From JBOGVZ01 sp050692985 (GTDB taxonomy: Bacteria; Actinomycetota; UBA4738; CALAEC01): a stretch of 64,000 nucleotides of DNA. Below the pieces are notes generated by a model, which made no database searches, was not told the origin of the DNA, and was given only the letters and a program-made list of their open reading frames with translations. Shown here one piece after another: positions 26,341-35,987 of this stretch. The stretch lies in contig JBOGVZ010000061.1 of assembly GCA_050692985.1 (NCBI GenBank), positions 62,001-126,000 on the forward strand. The letters are read 5' to 3'. Each line of letters starts with the position of its first letter. Position 1 is the first letter of the stretch. A program made the position numbers and the translations under genes.

Positions 26341-26726
26341 CGCCCGGCCCTCGAGAGCTCTTCGCCGGCCGTCCGGTCCTCGGGGCCGGACCCCGAGCCC
26401 CACTCGGTCACCCGCAGGCGCGTCCCGGTGTCCGTGGGCTCCAGCTCGAAGGCCACCCGTCCGGTGCCCGTGGCCCGGTGCCCGCCGCCGGGCAGGCGCT
26501 CGAACGGAAGCCATCGGAACGACAGCCGCCTGGGGCGGTCAGCCTCCTCGATCACCCCCCCACGCTGCCGGCCGTCCTCCCACCGGAACTCGACCGGCGT
26601 CCCCACACGAGGCTCGAGCCGGGCCCGGGCCCCGAACCACGCCGACAGCCGCTCCGGTCCGATGAGCGCTTCCCACACCTCATCCGGGGATGCCGGCAGG
26701 TCCACCTGTCGATCGATGCGATCCAT
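26337..26726 (-). CDS. SRPBCC/AHSA1-domain protein
   Basis: The 129-aa product starts MDRIDRQVDLPASPDEVWEALI and contains LSAWFGARARLEP and LRVTEWG, matching the START-like/AHSA1 fold that binds small hydrophobic ligands. It is co-transcribed with the ArsR gene. GTG 26729 is an alternative start one codon upstream. Ligand unknown. Confidence 0.85.
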   Translation of the reverse strand: MDRIDRQVDLPASPDEVWEALIGPERLSAWFGARARLEPRVGTPVEFRWEDGRQRGGVIEEADRPRRLSFRWLPFERLPGGGHRATGTGRVAFELEPTDTGTRLRVTEWGSGSGPEDRTAGEELSRAGR

Positions 26727-26772
26727 CACCGCCGACCGCGTTCGCCCGGTTGCGTTTCCCCCACGGTGGCGC

Positions 26773-26802
26773 TATCCTACGCAACCGTAGGGTTGCACAC
26801 AA
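26773..26802 (-). promoter_or_regulatory. Divergent promoter with ArsR operator in the spacer
   Basis: On the minus strand TTGTGT (26802-26797), a 17-base spacer and TAGGAT (26779-26774) form the promoter of the SRPBCC-arsR operon. The spacer contains the perfect inverted repeat GCAACC-GTAG-GGTTGC (26781-26796). On the plus strand TATCCT (26773-26778) is the -10 of clpP and overlaps the same bases. A repressor bound to the palindrome would block both. Confidence 0.7.
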
Positions 26803-26819
26803 GCGCCAGAGAGGACACC

Positions 26820-27464
26820 ATGGCCGAGCTCGTTCCCACCGTCGTGGAGCAGACGAGCCGAGGCGAGCGGTCGTTCGACATCTACTCCCGGCTGCTGAAC
26901 GAACGGATCGTCATCCTCGGCACCCCCGTCGACGACGCCGTGGCCAACCTGGTCAGCGCCCAGCTCCTCCATCTCGAATCCGAGGAGCCGGAGAAGGACA
27001 TCAGCCTGTACATCAACTCGCCGGGCGGCTCGGGGACGGCGCTCCTGGCGATCTACGACACCATGGAGTACGTCCGGGCGGACGTGTCCACGATCTGCGT
27101 GGGGCAGGCCGCCTCGGCCGCCGCGGTCCTGCTGGCGGCCGGCGCGGCGGGCAAGCGGTTCGCCCTCCCCCACGCCCGGATCCTCATCCACCAGCCCCAC
27201 GGCGAGCTGGGGGGGCAGGCCGCGGACATCGACATCCACGCCCGGGAGATCCTCCGCCAGCGGGCGCTCGTCGACGAGGTCCTGGCCCGGCACACGGGAC
27301 AGACCCTGGAGAAGATCTCCCGCGACACCGACCGGGACTTCATCCTCACGGCCGAGCAGGCCAGGGAGTACGGGATGGTGGACGAGGTGATCAGCCGCCG
27401 CGCCCTGCAGGGAGACGATCGGCCCCCAGACGCGCCCGCCGGCAACGGCGGTGGCCGGGCCTGA
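26820..27464 (+). CDS. clpP: ATP-dependent Clp protease proteolytic subunit
   Basis: The 214-aa peptidase has the full catalytic triad: Ser99 in GQAASA, His124 in ILIHQPHGE and Asp173 in DTDRDF. It also has the INSPGGS oxyanion loop. It starts at ATG 26820 with GAGAGGA five bases upstream. It stands alone, not next to clpX or a second clpP, and is divergent from arsR, so it may be an accessory ClpP copy. It ends one base before the convergent gene. Confidence 0.92.
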   Translation: MAELVPTVVEQTSRGERSFDIYSRLLNERIVILGTPVDDAVANLVSAQLLHLESEEPEKDISLYINSPGGSGTALLAIYDTMEYVRADVSTICVGQAASAAAVLLAAGAAGKRFALPHARILIHQPHGELGGQAADIDIHAREILRQRALVDEVLARHTGQTLEKISRDTDRDFILTAEQAREYGMVDEVISRRALQGDDRPPDAPAGNGGGRA

Positions 27465-28680
27465 TCACGCCCGGGACAGCGCCTCCGCGACCTGAGCCTC
27501 CCAGCCCTCGTTGTGGATGGCCCGGCCCAGGAAGGCCTCCCGCGCGGAGCGCAGGTAGTCGAGCTTCCGCAGGGCCAACCCGGTACCGGGCGTGGGGGCC
27601 GGAGGCGATCTGCTCCTCCGGCAGGTAGATCGGCTCCCGGCGGAAGTTGAGCAGCAGCAGGGCCCGGTTGAGCCGGGCGATGCCCCGGACCACCTCCTTG
27701 GCCAGCGCCCGGCCGTCGAGCGCGGCGAACCGCGCCGGTTCCATCAGCCGGAACAGGTACGTGGCGTGGCCGGACGCGGAGGCCACCTCCTGGGCCACCG
27801 CGTTCGCGGGGCGGCCCTCGCGGCTGAGCGGGCAGAAGTACCACAGGTCGGCGGCCTCGTCGCCCGATCCCTCCGACCGCACGGCCTTCACCCCGAAGGC
27901 CGTCCAGCCGGGCGGGGCCATGGCCTTCAGGCGCTGGTAGGAGGCCCGGAGGTCCTCGGTCCGGGCCGCGGCCTCCTCCAGCCGGGGCCACGCCGAGGGA
28001 TCGATCTCGGCGATGACCCGCTCCTGGGCGGCCCGCCCGTCGCGCATCCGCTCGGCCAGCCGGGACAGCGGCTCGGGGCCGGTGTCCGGCAGCAGCCCCG
28101 CCAGCGTGGCCGCAGTGCGGCCGGACAGCTCCTCCAACAGGCGCCGCAGCTCGTCCCGGAACTCCTCCGACCGCTTGGCCAGGTGGCCGAAGACCAGGCG
28201 GCGCCCGTCGTCGGTGACCACGTGGGTCTGGTACAGCTCGGGATCCCACTCCACGGCGTCCACGAAGGAGAAGGGCACCCCGAACATCGTTCCTCGCTCG
28301 GGCACGACGACCAGGAGGTCCTCGTAGAGCCGCAGCTCCACGGGGTGAGGTCCGTCCGCGTCGAACAGCTTGCCCGGATAGGTGTCCCGGAGGTTGACCC
28401 CGCGCAGCAGCAGGTCGCGCTCCAGCGCCGCATCCCGGCGTTTGCGGAGGTCGGCCTGGACCTGCCCGTACGCGCTCCCCAGCATGGACAGCTCGTACCG
28501 GGCCCCGGTGTGGTCGGTCAGCCGCAGGGTGTAGTCGTCGTCGTGGACGTCTTCGATGTCCACCAGCGCGATGTGCAGGGGCGCCCCGCCCTCGGGGACG
28601 ATGGCCAGCTCGGCCTCGGTGACCTCCACCTCGCCCGGGACCGGCGATCCGTCGCCGACCCGGACCTGCCCGCGACTCAC
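27465..28680 (-). pseudogene. Hypothetical protein with a frameshift near its C-terminus
   Basis: The frame begins at GTG 28680, immediately after the stop of the zinc-ribbon gene, and shows two small beta-rich, PH-like segments (ELAIVPEGGAPLHIALVDIE; DLLVVVPERGTMFGVPFSFV) followed by a helical region with LRRLLEELSGR. Near 27580 one extra G in a GGG run must be skipped to reach the natural end LALRKLDYLRSAREAFLGRA...VAEALSRA and the TGA at 27465. I do not recognise the family. The break may be a sequencing error, since both sides read as intact protein. Confidence 0.6.
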
Positions 28681-28681
28681 C

Positions 28682-29317
28682 CTAGAGCTGGGTGCCGCAC
28701 TCGGGGCAGAACTTGGTGCCCCTGGGCGACTCGGTCCCACACTTGGCACAGGTCACCGGCATGGAGAGGGCTTGGCCGCAGCTCGGACAGAACTTGCCCG
28801 AATGCTGAGCTTCCGCCCCGCAGTTCGGGCACAGGGCCACCTGCCGGCGCTCCACGTTGACGTCCTTGGTCCAGTCGACCTCCTGGACCTTCTGCTGGAC
28901 CTGCTGGATCTGTGCTTGCGACTGCATCCCCGCCAGCTCCTGCTCGAGCTTGGGGGCGTCGTTCACGCACAGCCCGAACTCCTCGTTCCAGCAGATCTCG
29001 TTGCACACCCACTGGCCGCACTTGTGGCACTGGTGGAAGTACGGCTTCATCTCTTCGACGGCCTTGGCCAGGGCCCTGTCCTTGGCCTGGGACTCCGTCA
29101 GGTCCTTGGCCTCCTGGCCCGCGTAGCCCACGTTGCCCAGGGCGCCGCCCAGGATCCCCCCCAGACCCCGGGCCACCTTGGTGCCGATGCCCAGCGCCGA
29201 GGCCTGGAACCCGGACTTGTAGCCGTTGCCGCACCGCTCGCAGAAGAACTCGAACTGGTAGCCCGCCTCCGAGGAACGGTCCGTGTAGTTGTCGGTGAAT
29301 GGAACGATGCCGCCCAT
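28682..29317 (-). CDS. Zinc-ribbon protein
   Basis: The 211-aa product has many CxxC pairs: CERCGNGY near the N-terminus, CHKCGQWVCNEIC in the middle and two C-terminal ribbons (CPNCG...CPSCG; CAKCGTES...CPECG). A Gly-rich stretch near 50-60 and a coiled-coil-like Gln-rich segment (SQAQIQQVQQKVQEV) lie between. It is followed without gap by the PH-like hypothetical gene, so the two probably act together. TATAAA at 29357-29352 on the minus strand is a likely -10. Confidence 0.75.
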   Translation of the reverse strand: MGGIVPFTDNYTDRSSEAGYQFEFFCERCGNGYKSGFQASALGIGTKVARGLGGILGGALGNVGYAGQEAKDLTESQAKDRALAKAVEEMKPYFHQCHKCGQWVCNEICWNEEFGLCVNDAPKLEQELAGMQSQAQIQQVQQKVQEVDWTKDVNVERRQVALCPNCGAEAQHSGKFCPSCGQALSMPVTCAKCGTESPRGTKFCPECGTQL

Positions 29318-29351
29318 GTCCTTCCCCCCGTGTCGACGAATCGGAGTCTCC

Positions 29352-29357
29352 CTTTAT
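29352..29357 (-). promoter_or_regulatory. -10-like TATAAA before the zinc-ribbon gene
   Basis: TATAAA on the minus strand lies 35 bases before the ATG at 29317, and a GAAGGA ribosome site precedes that ATG. No good -35 is seen. Confidence 0.4.
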
Positions 29358-29401
29358 ACACGCACAACGGTCGCTCGGGAAGACCCCCGCAAAGGGCTCG
29401 G

Positions 29402-29710
29402 TCACTCCTCGGAGGGGAGCTCCTGGCCCCTGGATGCCAGATAGGCCTCCCGGGCCCGCTCGGCCCGCTGCCGCTCGCCCTGCGAGAGCATCCGCAGGAG
29501 CCCGGCCGCCACCAGCCCCATCACCACGGTGGCCACGCCGGCCACCGCGCCGGTGCGGATGGCCAGCGTGCGGGTGAGCTCCAGGCACTCACGCCCGGCC
29601 TCGCCCACCCCGCACAGCGACCGGCCGGTCAGCGAGGAGGCGAACGCGACCACGAGCCCGACCACCAGGCCCATGGCCACCAGCAACCAGATGCCCTTCC
29701 CGCGTGCCAC
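29402..29710 (-). CDS. Small membrane protein, 102 aa
   Basis: From GTG 29710 the product has two membrane segments (IWLLVAMGLVVGLVVAFA and TGAVAGVATVVMGLVAAGLL) and a basic cytoplasmic tail ending RGQELPSEE. The start overlaps the stop of the metallo-beta-lactamase gene by one base, so translation is coupled. Family unknown. Confidence 0.65.
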   Translation of the reverse strand: MARGKGIWLLVAMGLVVGLVVAFASSLTGRSLCGVGEAGRECLELTRTLAIRTGAVAGVATVVMGLVAAGLLRMLSQGERQRAERAREAYLASRGQELPSEE

Positions 29711-30360
29711 TACGTGAGCTCGAAGGGGAGCTTGGGCTCGAGGATCTCGACCCTGACGGGCGAGGCTTCCTGCTTGAACGTGTCGGCTGCTCCCGGCGGG
29801 TCGCACCCTTCCACGAAGCCGTAGTGCATGGGGATGGCGATGTCCGGGGCGAGGCTCTTGGCCAGCCCGGCCGCCTCGCTCGCATCCATGGTGAACGTCC
29901 CCCCGATGGGCAGGAACGCCACGTGGGTGTCCAGGCCCTCCAACTCCGGAAGATGATCGGTGTCTCCGGCGTGGTAGATCGTCACGTCACCGAGGCTGAG
30001 GACGTACCCCACCCACCCGTTCGCCTGGGGGTGCTTGTCCTCCCTGCCCTCGACGATGTTGTATGCGGGCACCGCCTGCCCCTTGATCCCCCGGACGTCG
30101 ACCGTGTCGCCGGGGGACACCGCAGTGACGTCGCCCGACAGCTCGGCGGCGACGTCCCGGGGCGCCACGACTTGGGTGTCGTCCTTCCGGAGGCGGTCGA
30201 GGTCGTCGGGCGAGTAGTGGTCGAAGTGCGCGTGGGTGATGAAGATGACGTCGCCGGGCTCGTAGTCCTCCGGGACGTTCTTGGGATCGATGTACACGGT
30301 CAGGTCGTCCGCGGTCCATCGGTACCCGGACTGCCAGAACCACGTGAAGCGCTCGAGCAT
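29710..30360 (-). CDS. Metallo-beta-lactamase-fold metal-dependent hydrolase
   Basis: The 216-aa product has the metal-binding motif THAHFDH near residue 43, a second site in YHAGDTDHL and a third in MHYGF, as in the UPF0173/UlaG-like subgroup. The substrate is not predictable. ATG 30360 has GGAGG six to eight bases upstream. It is divergent from the MFS gene. Confidence 0.85.
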   Translation of the reverse strand: MLERFTWFWQSGYRWTADDLTVYIDPKNVPEDYEPGDVIFITHAHFDHYSPDDLDRLRKDDTQVVAPRDVAAELSGDVTAVSPGDTVDVRGIKGQAVPAYNIVEGREDKHPQANGWVGYVLSLGDVTIYHAGDTDHLPELEGLDTHVAFLPIGGTFTMDASEAAGLAKSLAPDIAIPMHYGFVEGCDPPGAADTFKQEASPVRVEILEPKLPFELT

Positions 30361-30442
30361 CGTCCCACCTCCTCCATCACTACCCTACCCCGCAGGCGAG
30401 GGGCCGGAACCGGGCCGCTCCGGCCGGAGCCACCACGCCTGG

Positions 30443-30448
30443 TAGCCT
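30443..30448 (+). promoter_or_regulatory. -10 box TAGCCT before the MFS gene (near-leaderless)
   Basis: TAGCCT is followed by eight bases and then ATG 30457. No Shine-Dalgarno is present in between. Confidence 0.4.
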
Positions 30449-30456
30449 CCACCACC

Positions 30457-31741
30457 ATGGAGGGTCCTCCCGAGGAAGCCGGCCCCGCCCCGCCTGCGGG
30501 ACGGCTGCGGGTGGGGCTCCGGGAGACGCTCACGCTCCTCGGGCGGAACCGCGACTTCTCCAGGCTGTACGGGGCCCAGCTCGTCTCGTTCGCCGGGGAC
30601 TGGTTCGCCAGCGTGGCCCTGCTGGGGCTGGTCAACTCGCTGACCGGCTCGGCCACCCTCACCACGCTGGCCCTGGTGGTGCAGATGGCCTCCATGGCCG
30701 TGCTCTCGCCGCTGGGCGGGCACCTGGCCGACCGGTTCGACCGCCGGCGGCTGATGATCGCCGCGGACATCATCCGCGTCGTCCTGGCCCTGGGGTACCT
30801 GCTGGTGGACACCCCCGGCGAGGTCTGGCTGGCCTTCGTCATCACCGCCGGCATCTCCGGGCTGGCGGCGGTGTTCGAGCCGGCGTCCTCCGCGGCCGTG
30901 CCGAACCTCGTGGACCCTGAGGACCTCCCGGCGGCCAACGTCCTGGTGGGCTCGGCGTGGGGGACGATGCTGGCGGTAGGCGGGGCCCTGGGGGGCATCG
31001 TGGCCGCCACGCTCGGCCGGGACGCGGCGTTCATCGGCGACGCGGTGTCGTTCGCGCTGTCCGCGATGCTCCTGCTGAGGATCCGGCGCCGGTTCGGGGA
31101 GGAGCGGGCCCACGACCACCCTCGCCTCAAGGAGGCCGTCGTGGAGACCGTCGGCTACGCGCGGCGGGATCGCCGGGTGCTGGCGCTGCTGACGGTGAAG
31201 GGAGGGTTCGGCCTGGCCGCCGGGGTGATCGGGCTGCTGCCGATCTTCGCCCTCCAGGTGTTCCACGCGGGCGACCGGGGCACGGGGATCCTGTGGGCCT
31301 TCCGGGGCCTGGGGGCGCTGATCGGCCCGTTCGTGGCCCGGCGGTTCACCCGCGACCTCCGCAGCCTGTTCGCCGCCATCGGGATCTCGTTCGTGGTGTA
31401 CGGCCTGTTCTACGCGGTGTTCCCGCTGATGGGCTCGCTGTGGGCGGCGGCCCCGTTCGTCCTGCTGGCCCACCTGGGGGGCGGGGCCCAGTGGACCCTC
31501 GACGTACGGGCTCCAGCGGATCGTGCCCGACCGCATCCGGGGACGGGTGATGTCCTTCGACTACGGCTTCGTCACGCTCACCCTGGGGGCGTCCATCCTG
31601 GTGGCGGGATGGGCGGCCGACCACTTCGACCCCCGGATCGTCATGGAGGTCCTGGCGGGGCTGGCCGTGACCTACGCCGTGGTGTGGTCCACCCTGACCG
31701 CGTCGATCCGCCGGCAAGCCGAGGCCGTGCGGTTCGGCTGA
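30457..31741 (+). pseudogene. MFS transporter with a frameshift near its C-terminus
   Basis: The gene encodes a major-facilitator protein of the enterobactin/macrolide-efflux type, with LYGAQLVSFAGDWFASVALL in helix 1 and the GGHLADRFDRRRLM motif A loop. Hydrophobic helices alternate to about residue 347. Near 31497 one extra C in a CCC run breaks the frame; skipping it restores TSTYGLQRIVPDRIRGRVMS and the last helices, with a stop at 31741. The restored protein would have about 427 residues, normal for the family. The damage is minimal and could be a sequencing error. Confidence 0.8.
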
Positions 31742-31744
31742 GGC

Positions 31745-32353
31745 CTAGGCCGGCTGGTCGGGCGGCGTCCCGCCCTCGGGGGCGGTGCCGGTGAAGTCCA
31801 CCCGGGGGGCCGCCTCCATGGTGGCCCGGGAGGCCTCCTCGATCTCGAAGAACTCCTCGGGGCGGAAGTTGAACATCGAGGCCACGACGTTCGACGGCAC
31901 CGACTGGGTCCGCTCGTTGTAGACCCGGACCGTGTCGTTGTAGAAGGTCCGCCGGCCCTGGATGCGGTTCTCGGTGTTGGCCAGCTCCGCCTGGAGCCCC
32001 TGGAAGTTCTCCGAGGCCCGCAGCTGCGGGTACTGCTCGGCCACCGCGAACAGCCTTCCCAGGGCCGCGGTCAGGGCGTTCTCCGCCTGGGCCTGCTGGG
32101 CCGGGCCCTGGGCCCCCATGGCCGCGGCCCGGGCCCGGGTCACCTCCTCGAAGGTGGCCCGCTCGTGGGAGGCGTAGCCCTTCACCGTCTCGACCAGGTT
32201 CGGGATCAGGTCGTACCGTCGCTTCAGCTCGGTGTCGATGTCGGCGAACGCGTTCCTGATGGTCTGCCGCTGCGCCACGAAGCGGTTGTAGGCCACCACG
32301 CCGTACAGCAGCAGGAGCACGATGATCCCCAGCACGACCCACAGTGCGATCAC
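31745..32353 (-). CDS. LemA family protein
   Basis: The 202-aa product has one N-terminal membrane helix (VLGIIVLLLLYGVVAYNRF) and a long helical domain with the LemA signature RYDLIPNLVETVKGYASHE, followed by ENFQGLQAELANTENRI and YNDTVRVYNERTQSVPSNVV. LemA proteins are membrane-anchored with an outward-facing helical bundle of unknown function and often pair with DUF2207/TPM-type proteins, two of which occur at 52442-56204. It starts at GTG 32353 after an AAAGGGG site. Confidence 0.9.
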   Translation of the reverse strand: MIALWVVLGIIVLLLLYGVVAYNRFVAQRQTIRNAFADIDTELKRRYDLIPNLVETVKGYASHERATFEEVTRARAAAMGAQGPAQQAQAENALTAALGRLFAVAEQYPQLRASENFQGLQAELANTENRIQGRRTFYNDTVRVYNERTQSVPSNVVASMFNFRPEEFFEIEEASRATMEAAPRVDFTGTAPEGGTPPDQPA

Positions 32354-32424
32354 GGGAAACCCCTTTCAGGTGGTCCGGCCATTCTCCGAAACCCTGGTCC
32401 CCTTTGCAAAGCGGCCGAGGCTCG

Positions 32425-35027
32425 TCACGCCTCAGCCTCGGCCTGGGCGGGCCGGATCGCCAGGCCGTCGGCGCCGTCTCGGTCGACCACCACCCGGGAG
32501 CCCTCGGTGATCTCGCCCGACAGCAGCTTCATGGCCAGGGGGTCCTGGACCTCGCGCTGGATGAGGCGCTTGAGCGGACGGGCCCCGAAGCTGGGGTCGT
32601 AGCTCTTCTCGGCCAGGTACTCGCGGGCCGCCGGGGTCAGCTCCAGCTCGAACCGCCGGGCGGCCAGGCGCTCCGCCAGGTGGCGGACCTGGATGTCCAC
32701 GATGGCGGCGATCTCGGCCTTGTCGAGCGGGTGGAACACGATCACCTCGTCGAGCCGGTTCAGGAACTCGGGCCGGAAGTGGCCCTGCATCTCGTCCAGG
32801 ACCTTCTCCCCCCGCTCCTCCGGCGACAGGGCCTCGGCGAAGAACCAGTGGCTGCCCAGGTTCGAGGTCATGATCAGGACGGTGTTCTTGAAGTCCACGG
32901 TGCGGCCCTGCGCCCGTCGGTCAGCCGGCCGTCGTCGAGGACCTGGAGCAGGATGTTGAACGCGTCCTGGTGGGCCTTCTCGATCTCGTCGAGCAGGATC
33001 ACCGAGTACGGCCTGCGCCGGACGGCCTCGGTGAGCTGGCCCCCTTCCTCGTAGCCCACGTACCCGGGCGGGGCCCCCACCAGCCGGGACACCGCGTGCC
33101 GCTCCTGGTACTCGCTCATGTCGATGCGGACCATGGCTCGCTCGTCGTCGAACAGGAACCCGGCCACGGCCCGGGCCAGCTCGGTCTTGCCCACGCCGGT
33201 GGGGCCCAGGAACATGAACGAGCCGATGGGGCGGGTGGGGTCCGACAGGCCCGCCCGGGCCCGGCGGATGGCGTTCGACACCGCGGCCACGGCCTCGTCC
33301 TGGCCCACCACCCGTCGGTGCAGGGCCTCCTCCATGCGCACCAGCTTGGCCACCTCGCCCTCCATCAGGCGGGCCACCGGGATGCCGGTCCACGAGGACA
33401 CCACCTCGGCGACGTCCTCCTCGTCGACCTCCTCCTTCAGCATCTTGCGATCGGCCTGGATGCCGGCCAGGGTCTCGTTCTCCTCGGCCAGGCGGCGGTC
33501 GAGCTCCACAAGCCGCCCGTACCGAAGCTCGGCGGTCCGCTCCAGGTTCCCGTCGCGCTCGGCCCGCTCGGCCTCGCCCCGGAGCTCCTCGATCTCCGAC
33601 TTGACGGCCCGGATGCGGTCGATGTGCTCCTTCTCGCGGTCCCAGTGGGCCCGCATGGCCCCCAGCCGCTCGTTCAGATCCGCCAGCTCCTGCTCGAGCT
33701 TCCGCAGACGCTCCATGGAGGCCTCATCGGTCTCCTTCTTCAGGGCGGCCCGCTCGATCTCCAGCTGGCGGACCCGGCGGTCCACCTCGTCGATCTCCGT
33801 GGGCATCGAGTCGATCTCGATGCGCAGGCGGCTGGCGGCCTCGTCAACCAGGTCGATGGCCTTGTCGGGCAGGAACCGGCCGGTCACGTACCGGTCCGAG
33901 AGCAGGGCCGCGGCCACCAGGGCCTCGTCGCGGATGGCCACACCGTGGTGCACCTCGTACCGCTCCTTGAGGCCGCGGAGGATGGCGATGGTGTCCTCCG
34001 CGGAGGGCTCCCCCACGAGCACCGGCTGGAACCGGCGCTCCAGGGCCGGGTCCTTCTCGATGTGCTTTCGGTACTCGTCCAGGGTGGTGGCCCCGATGGC
34101 CCGCAGCTCGCCCCGGGCCAGCATCGGCTTGAGCATGTTGCCCGCGTCCACGGCCCCCTCGGCGGCGCCGGCTCCCACCACCGTGTGGAGCTCGTCGATG
34201 AACGTGATGATCTGGCCCTCGGCGGCGGCGATCTCCCGCAACACGGCCTTGAACCGCTCCTCGAACTCCCCCCGGTACTTGGCCCCCGCCACCAGCGAGC
34301 CGATGTCGATGGCCACCACGCGCTTGCCCTTCAGGCCCTCGGGGACGTCGCCCTCCACGATGCGGCGGGCCAGGCCCTCCACGATGGCGGTCTTGCCCAC
34401 CCCCGGCTCGCCGATGAGCACCGGGTTGTTCTTGGTCCGGCGGGACAGGACCTGGATCACCCGGCGGATCTCGTCGTCCCGGCCGATCACCGGGTCGAGC
34501 TTCCCCCTGCGGGCCAGGTCCGTGAGGTCCCGGCCGTACCGCTCCAGGGCCTGGTACTTGTCCTCGGGGCTCTCGTCCGTCACCCGCTGGCGGCCCCGGA
34601 CCTCGGCCAGCGCCCGGAGCACCCCGTCGCGGCTCAGCCCCGCCTCCAGCAGCACCCGGGCCGCCCCGGTGGCCCCCTCCAACATGGCCAGCACCAGGTG
34701 CTCGGTGGAGACGTACTCGTCGGTGAGCGCCTCGGCCTCGGAGTAGGCCCGCTCCAGCAGGTGGCGGGCCGGGGCGGACAGGGTGGCCTCGCCGGCGGGC
34801 CCGTAGACCTTCGGCAGCTCGGCCAGCCGCTCCTCGACCCGGTCCCGCACGGTGCGCGGCGAGACCCCCAGGCTGTGCAGCAGCGGGTACACGACCCCAT
34901 CGGGGTCGGACAGCAGCGCGAACAACAGGTGCTCGGGCTCCACCACCTGGTGGTTGCGCTCGGCGGCGAGCTGCTGGGCCGCGGCCAGGGCTTCCCGGCT
35001 CTTCAGGGTCAGCTTGTTCAGGTCCAT
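32425..35027 (-). pseudogene. clpB: ClpB disaggregase with a two-base frameshift
   Basis: ClpB works with DnaK to dissolve protein aggregates. The frame from ATG 35027 has the N-terminal repeat domain, Walker A GEPGVGKT in the first AAA module, the long coiled-coil middle domain (about 400-520), and GPTGVGKT in the second module. Near 32917 the sequence reads GACGGGCGCAGGG where GACGGGCAGGG is expected, so two extra bases shift the frame; the rest (QGRTVDFKNTVLIMTSNLG to the C-terminus) continues in another frame to 32425. The repaired product would have about 866 residues. It is the last gene of the heat-shock operon. A sequencing error is quite possible. Confidence 0.85.
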
Positions 35028-35028
35028 C

Positions 35029-35562
35029 TCATCCCCGCTCGTGGTCGGATCTGGTCATGGCGTACATGGCGTAGTCGCGGCGCCCGTCGTCACCGTACCC
35101 GTAGGCCCGCAAGACGCCCTCGAACGCGAAGCCGAGCTTCTCCAGGACGCCGCGCATGGGACGGTTCTCCACGTCCGTGGTGGCCTGGACCCGTTCGGCC
35201 CGCTCGGCCTCGAACAGGTGGCGGGTCAGCAGCCACACCGCCTGCTCGCCGAAGCCCTTCCCCCGGTCGTCCCGGTCGTACACGGCGATCCCGAACTCGA
35301 ACACGCCTTGGGGCAGCGCGCCCTTCGGCTGCCGGGCGTCGATCTCGCCCACGAGACGACCCTCCGCCTCGATGGCCAGATCGAGCCGCCCGTCCACCAG
35401 CTGCCCCGAACGCTCCACCCGCTTGGCGATGGCCCGCTTGGTGGGCCGGCGCGGGTCCGGCATGAACCCGTCCACGCCGCTGCGGGAGATCCGCCACACC
35501 TGGTCGGCCTCCTCCTCCCGGAACGGCCGGAGGAGCACCCGCTCACCCTTCAGCCGCGGCAT
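35029..35562 (-). CDS. GNAT-family N-acetyltransferase (RimJ/RimL-like)
   Basis: The 177-aa product has the RimJ/RimL pattern: LKGERVLLRPFREEEADQVW at the N-terminus, the acetyl-CoA loop DRGKGFGEQAVWLLTRHLF, and NRPMRGVLEKLGFAFEGVLR near the C-terminus. It is tightly packed between hspR (one-base overlap) and clpB (one-base gap), so it is part of the heat-shock operon. The acceptor is unknown; it might modify a ribosomal or heat-shock protein or a small molecule. Confidence 0.85.
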   Translation of the reverse strand: MPRLKGERVLLRPFREEEADQVWRISRSGVDGFMPDPRRPTKRAIAKRVERSGQLVDGRLDLAIEAEGRLVGEIDARQPKGALPQGVFEFGIAVYDRDDRGKGFGEQAVWLLTRHLFEAERAERVQATTDVENRPMRGVLEKLGFAFEGVLRAYGYGDDGRRDYAMYAMTRSDHERG

Positions 35563-35969
35563 CAGGGAGCCGGTTCCCAGGGAAGACGCGCGCTCCTGAG
35601 CGGGACGAGGTCCGCGCGGCCTCGCTCCTCGAGACGGCGAACCTCCTCGCGGAGGTGGCGACGTGCCCGGCGGAGCTGCCGGTCCATCTCCTCCATCCGC
35701 TTGCGAGCGCGCTCCACCTCCGCCTGGAGGTCCATGACCATCTTGACGCCGGCCAGGTTCACGCCGGACTGGGTCAGCTCCTGGATCAGTCGGAGGCGCT
35801 CGATGTCGCGCTCGGAGTACCGGCGGGTGTTGCCCGCGGTCCGGGCCGGGCGAACCAGCCCCTTCCGCTCGTAGATCCGAAGCGTCTGCGGATGCACGCC
35901 CGCCAGCTCGGCCGCCACGCTGATGATGTACACGGCGCGCTCGTCGCGTCGCCTGGGCCTGTCAGCCAC
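35562..35969 (-). CDS. hspR: HspR heat-shock repressor (MerR family)
   Basis: HspR represses the dnaK operon by binding HAIR sites with DnaK as co-repressor. The 135-aa product has a MerR-type helix-turn-helix (IISVAAELAGVHPQTLRIYERKGL) and the RRYSERDIERLRLIQEL segment, then a charged coiled coil. It starts at GTG 35969, 18 bases after dnaJ. Position as fourth gene after dnaJ is the actinobacterial arrangement, and a HAIR-like site is present in the operon promoter. Confidence 0.93.
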   Translation of the reverse strand: MADRPRRRDERAVYIISVAAELAGVHPQTLRIYERKGLVRPARTAGNTRRYSERDIERLRLIQELTQSGVNLAGVKMVMDLQAEVERARKRMEEMDRQLRRARRHLREEVRRLEERGRADLVPLRSARLPWEPAP

Positions 35970-35987
35970 CGTTCACCACCTCTTCGC

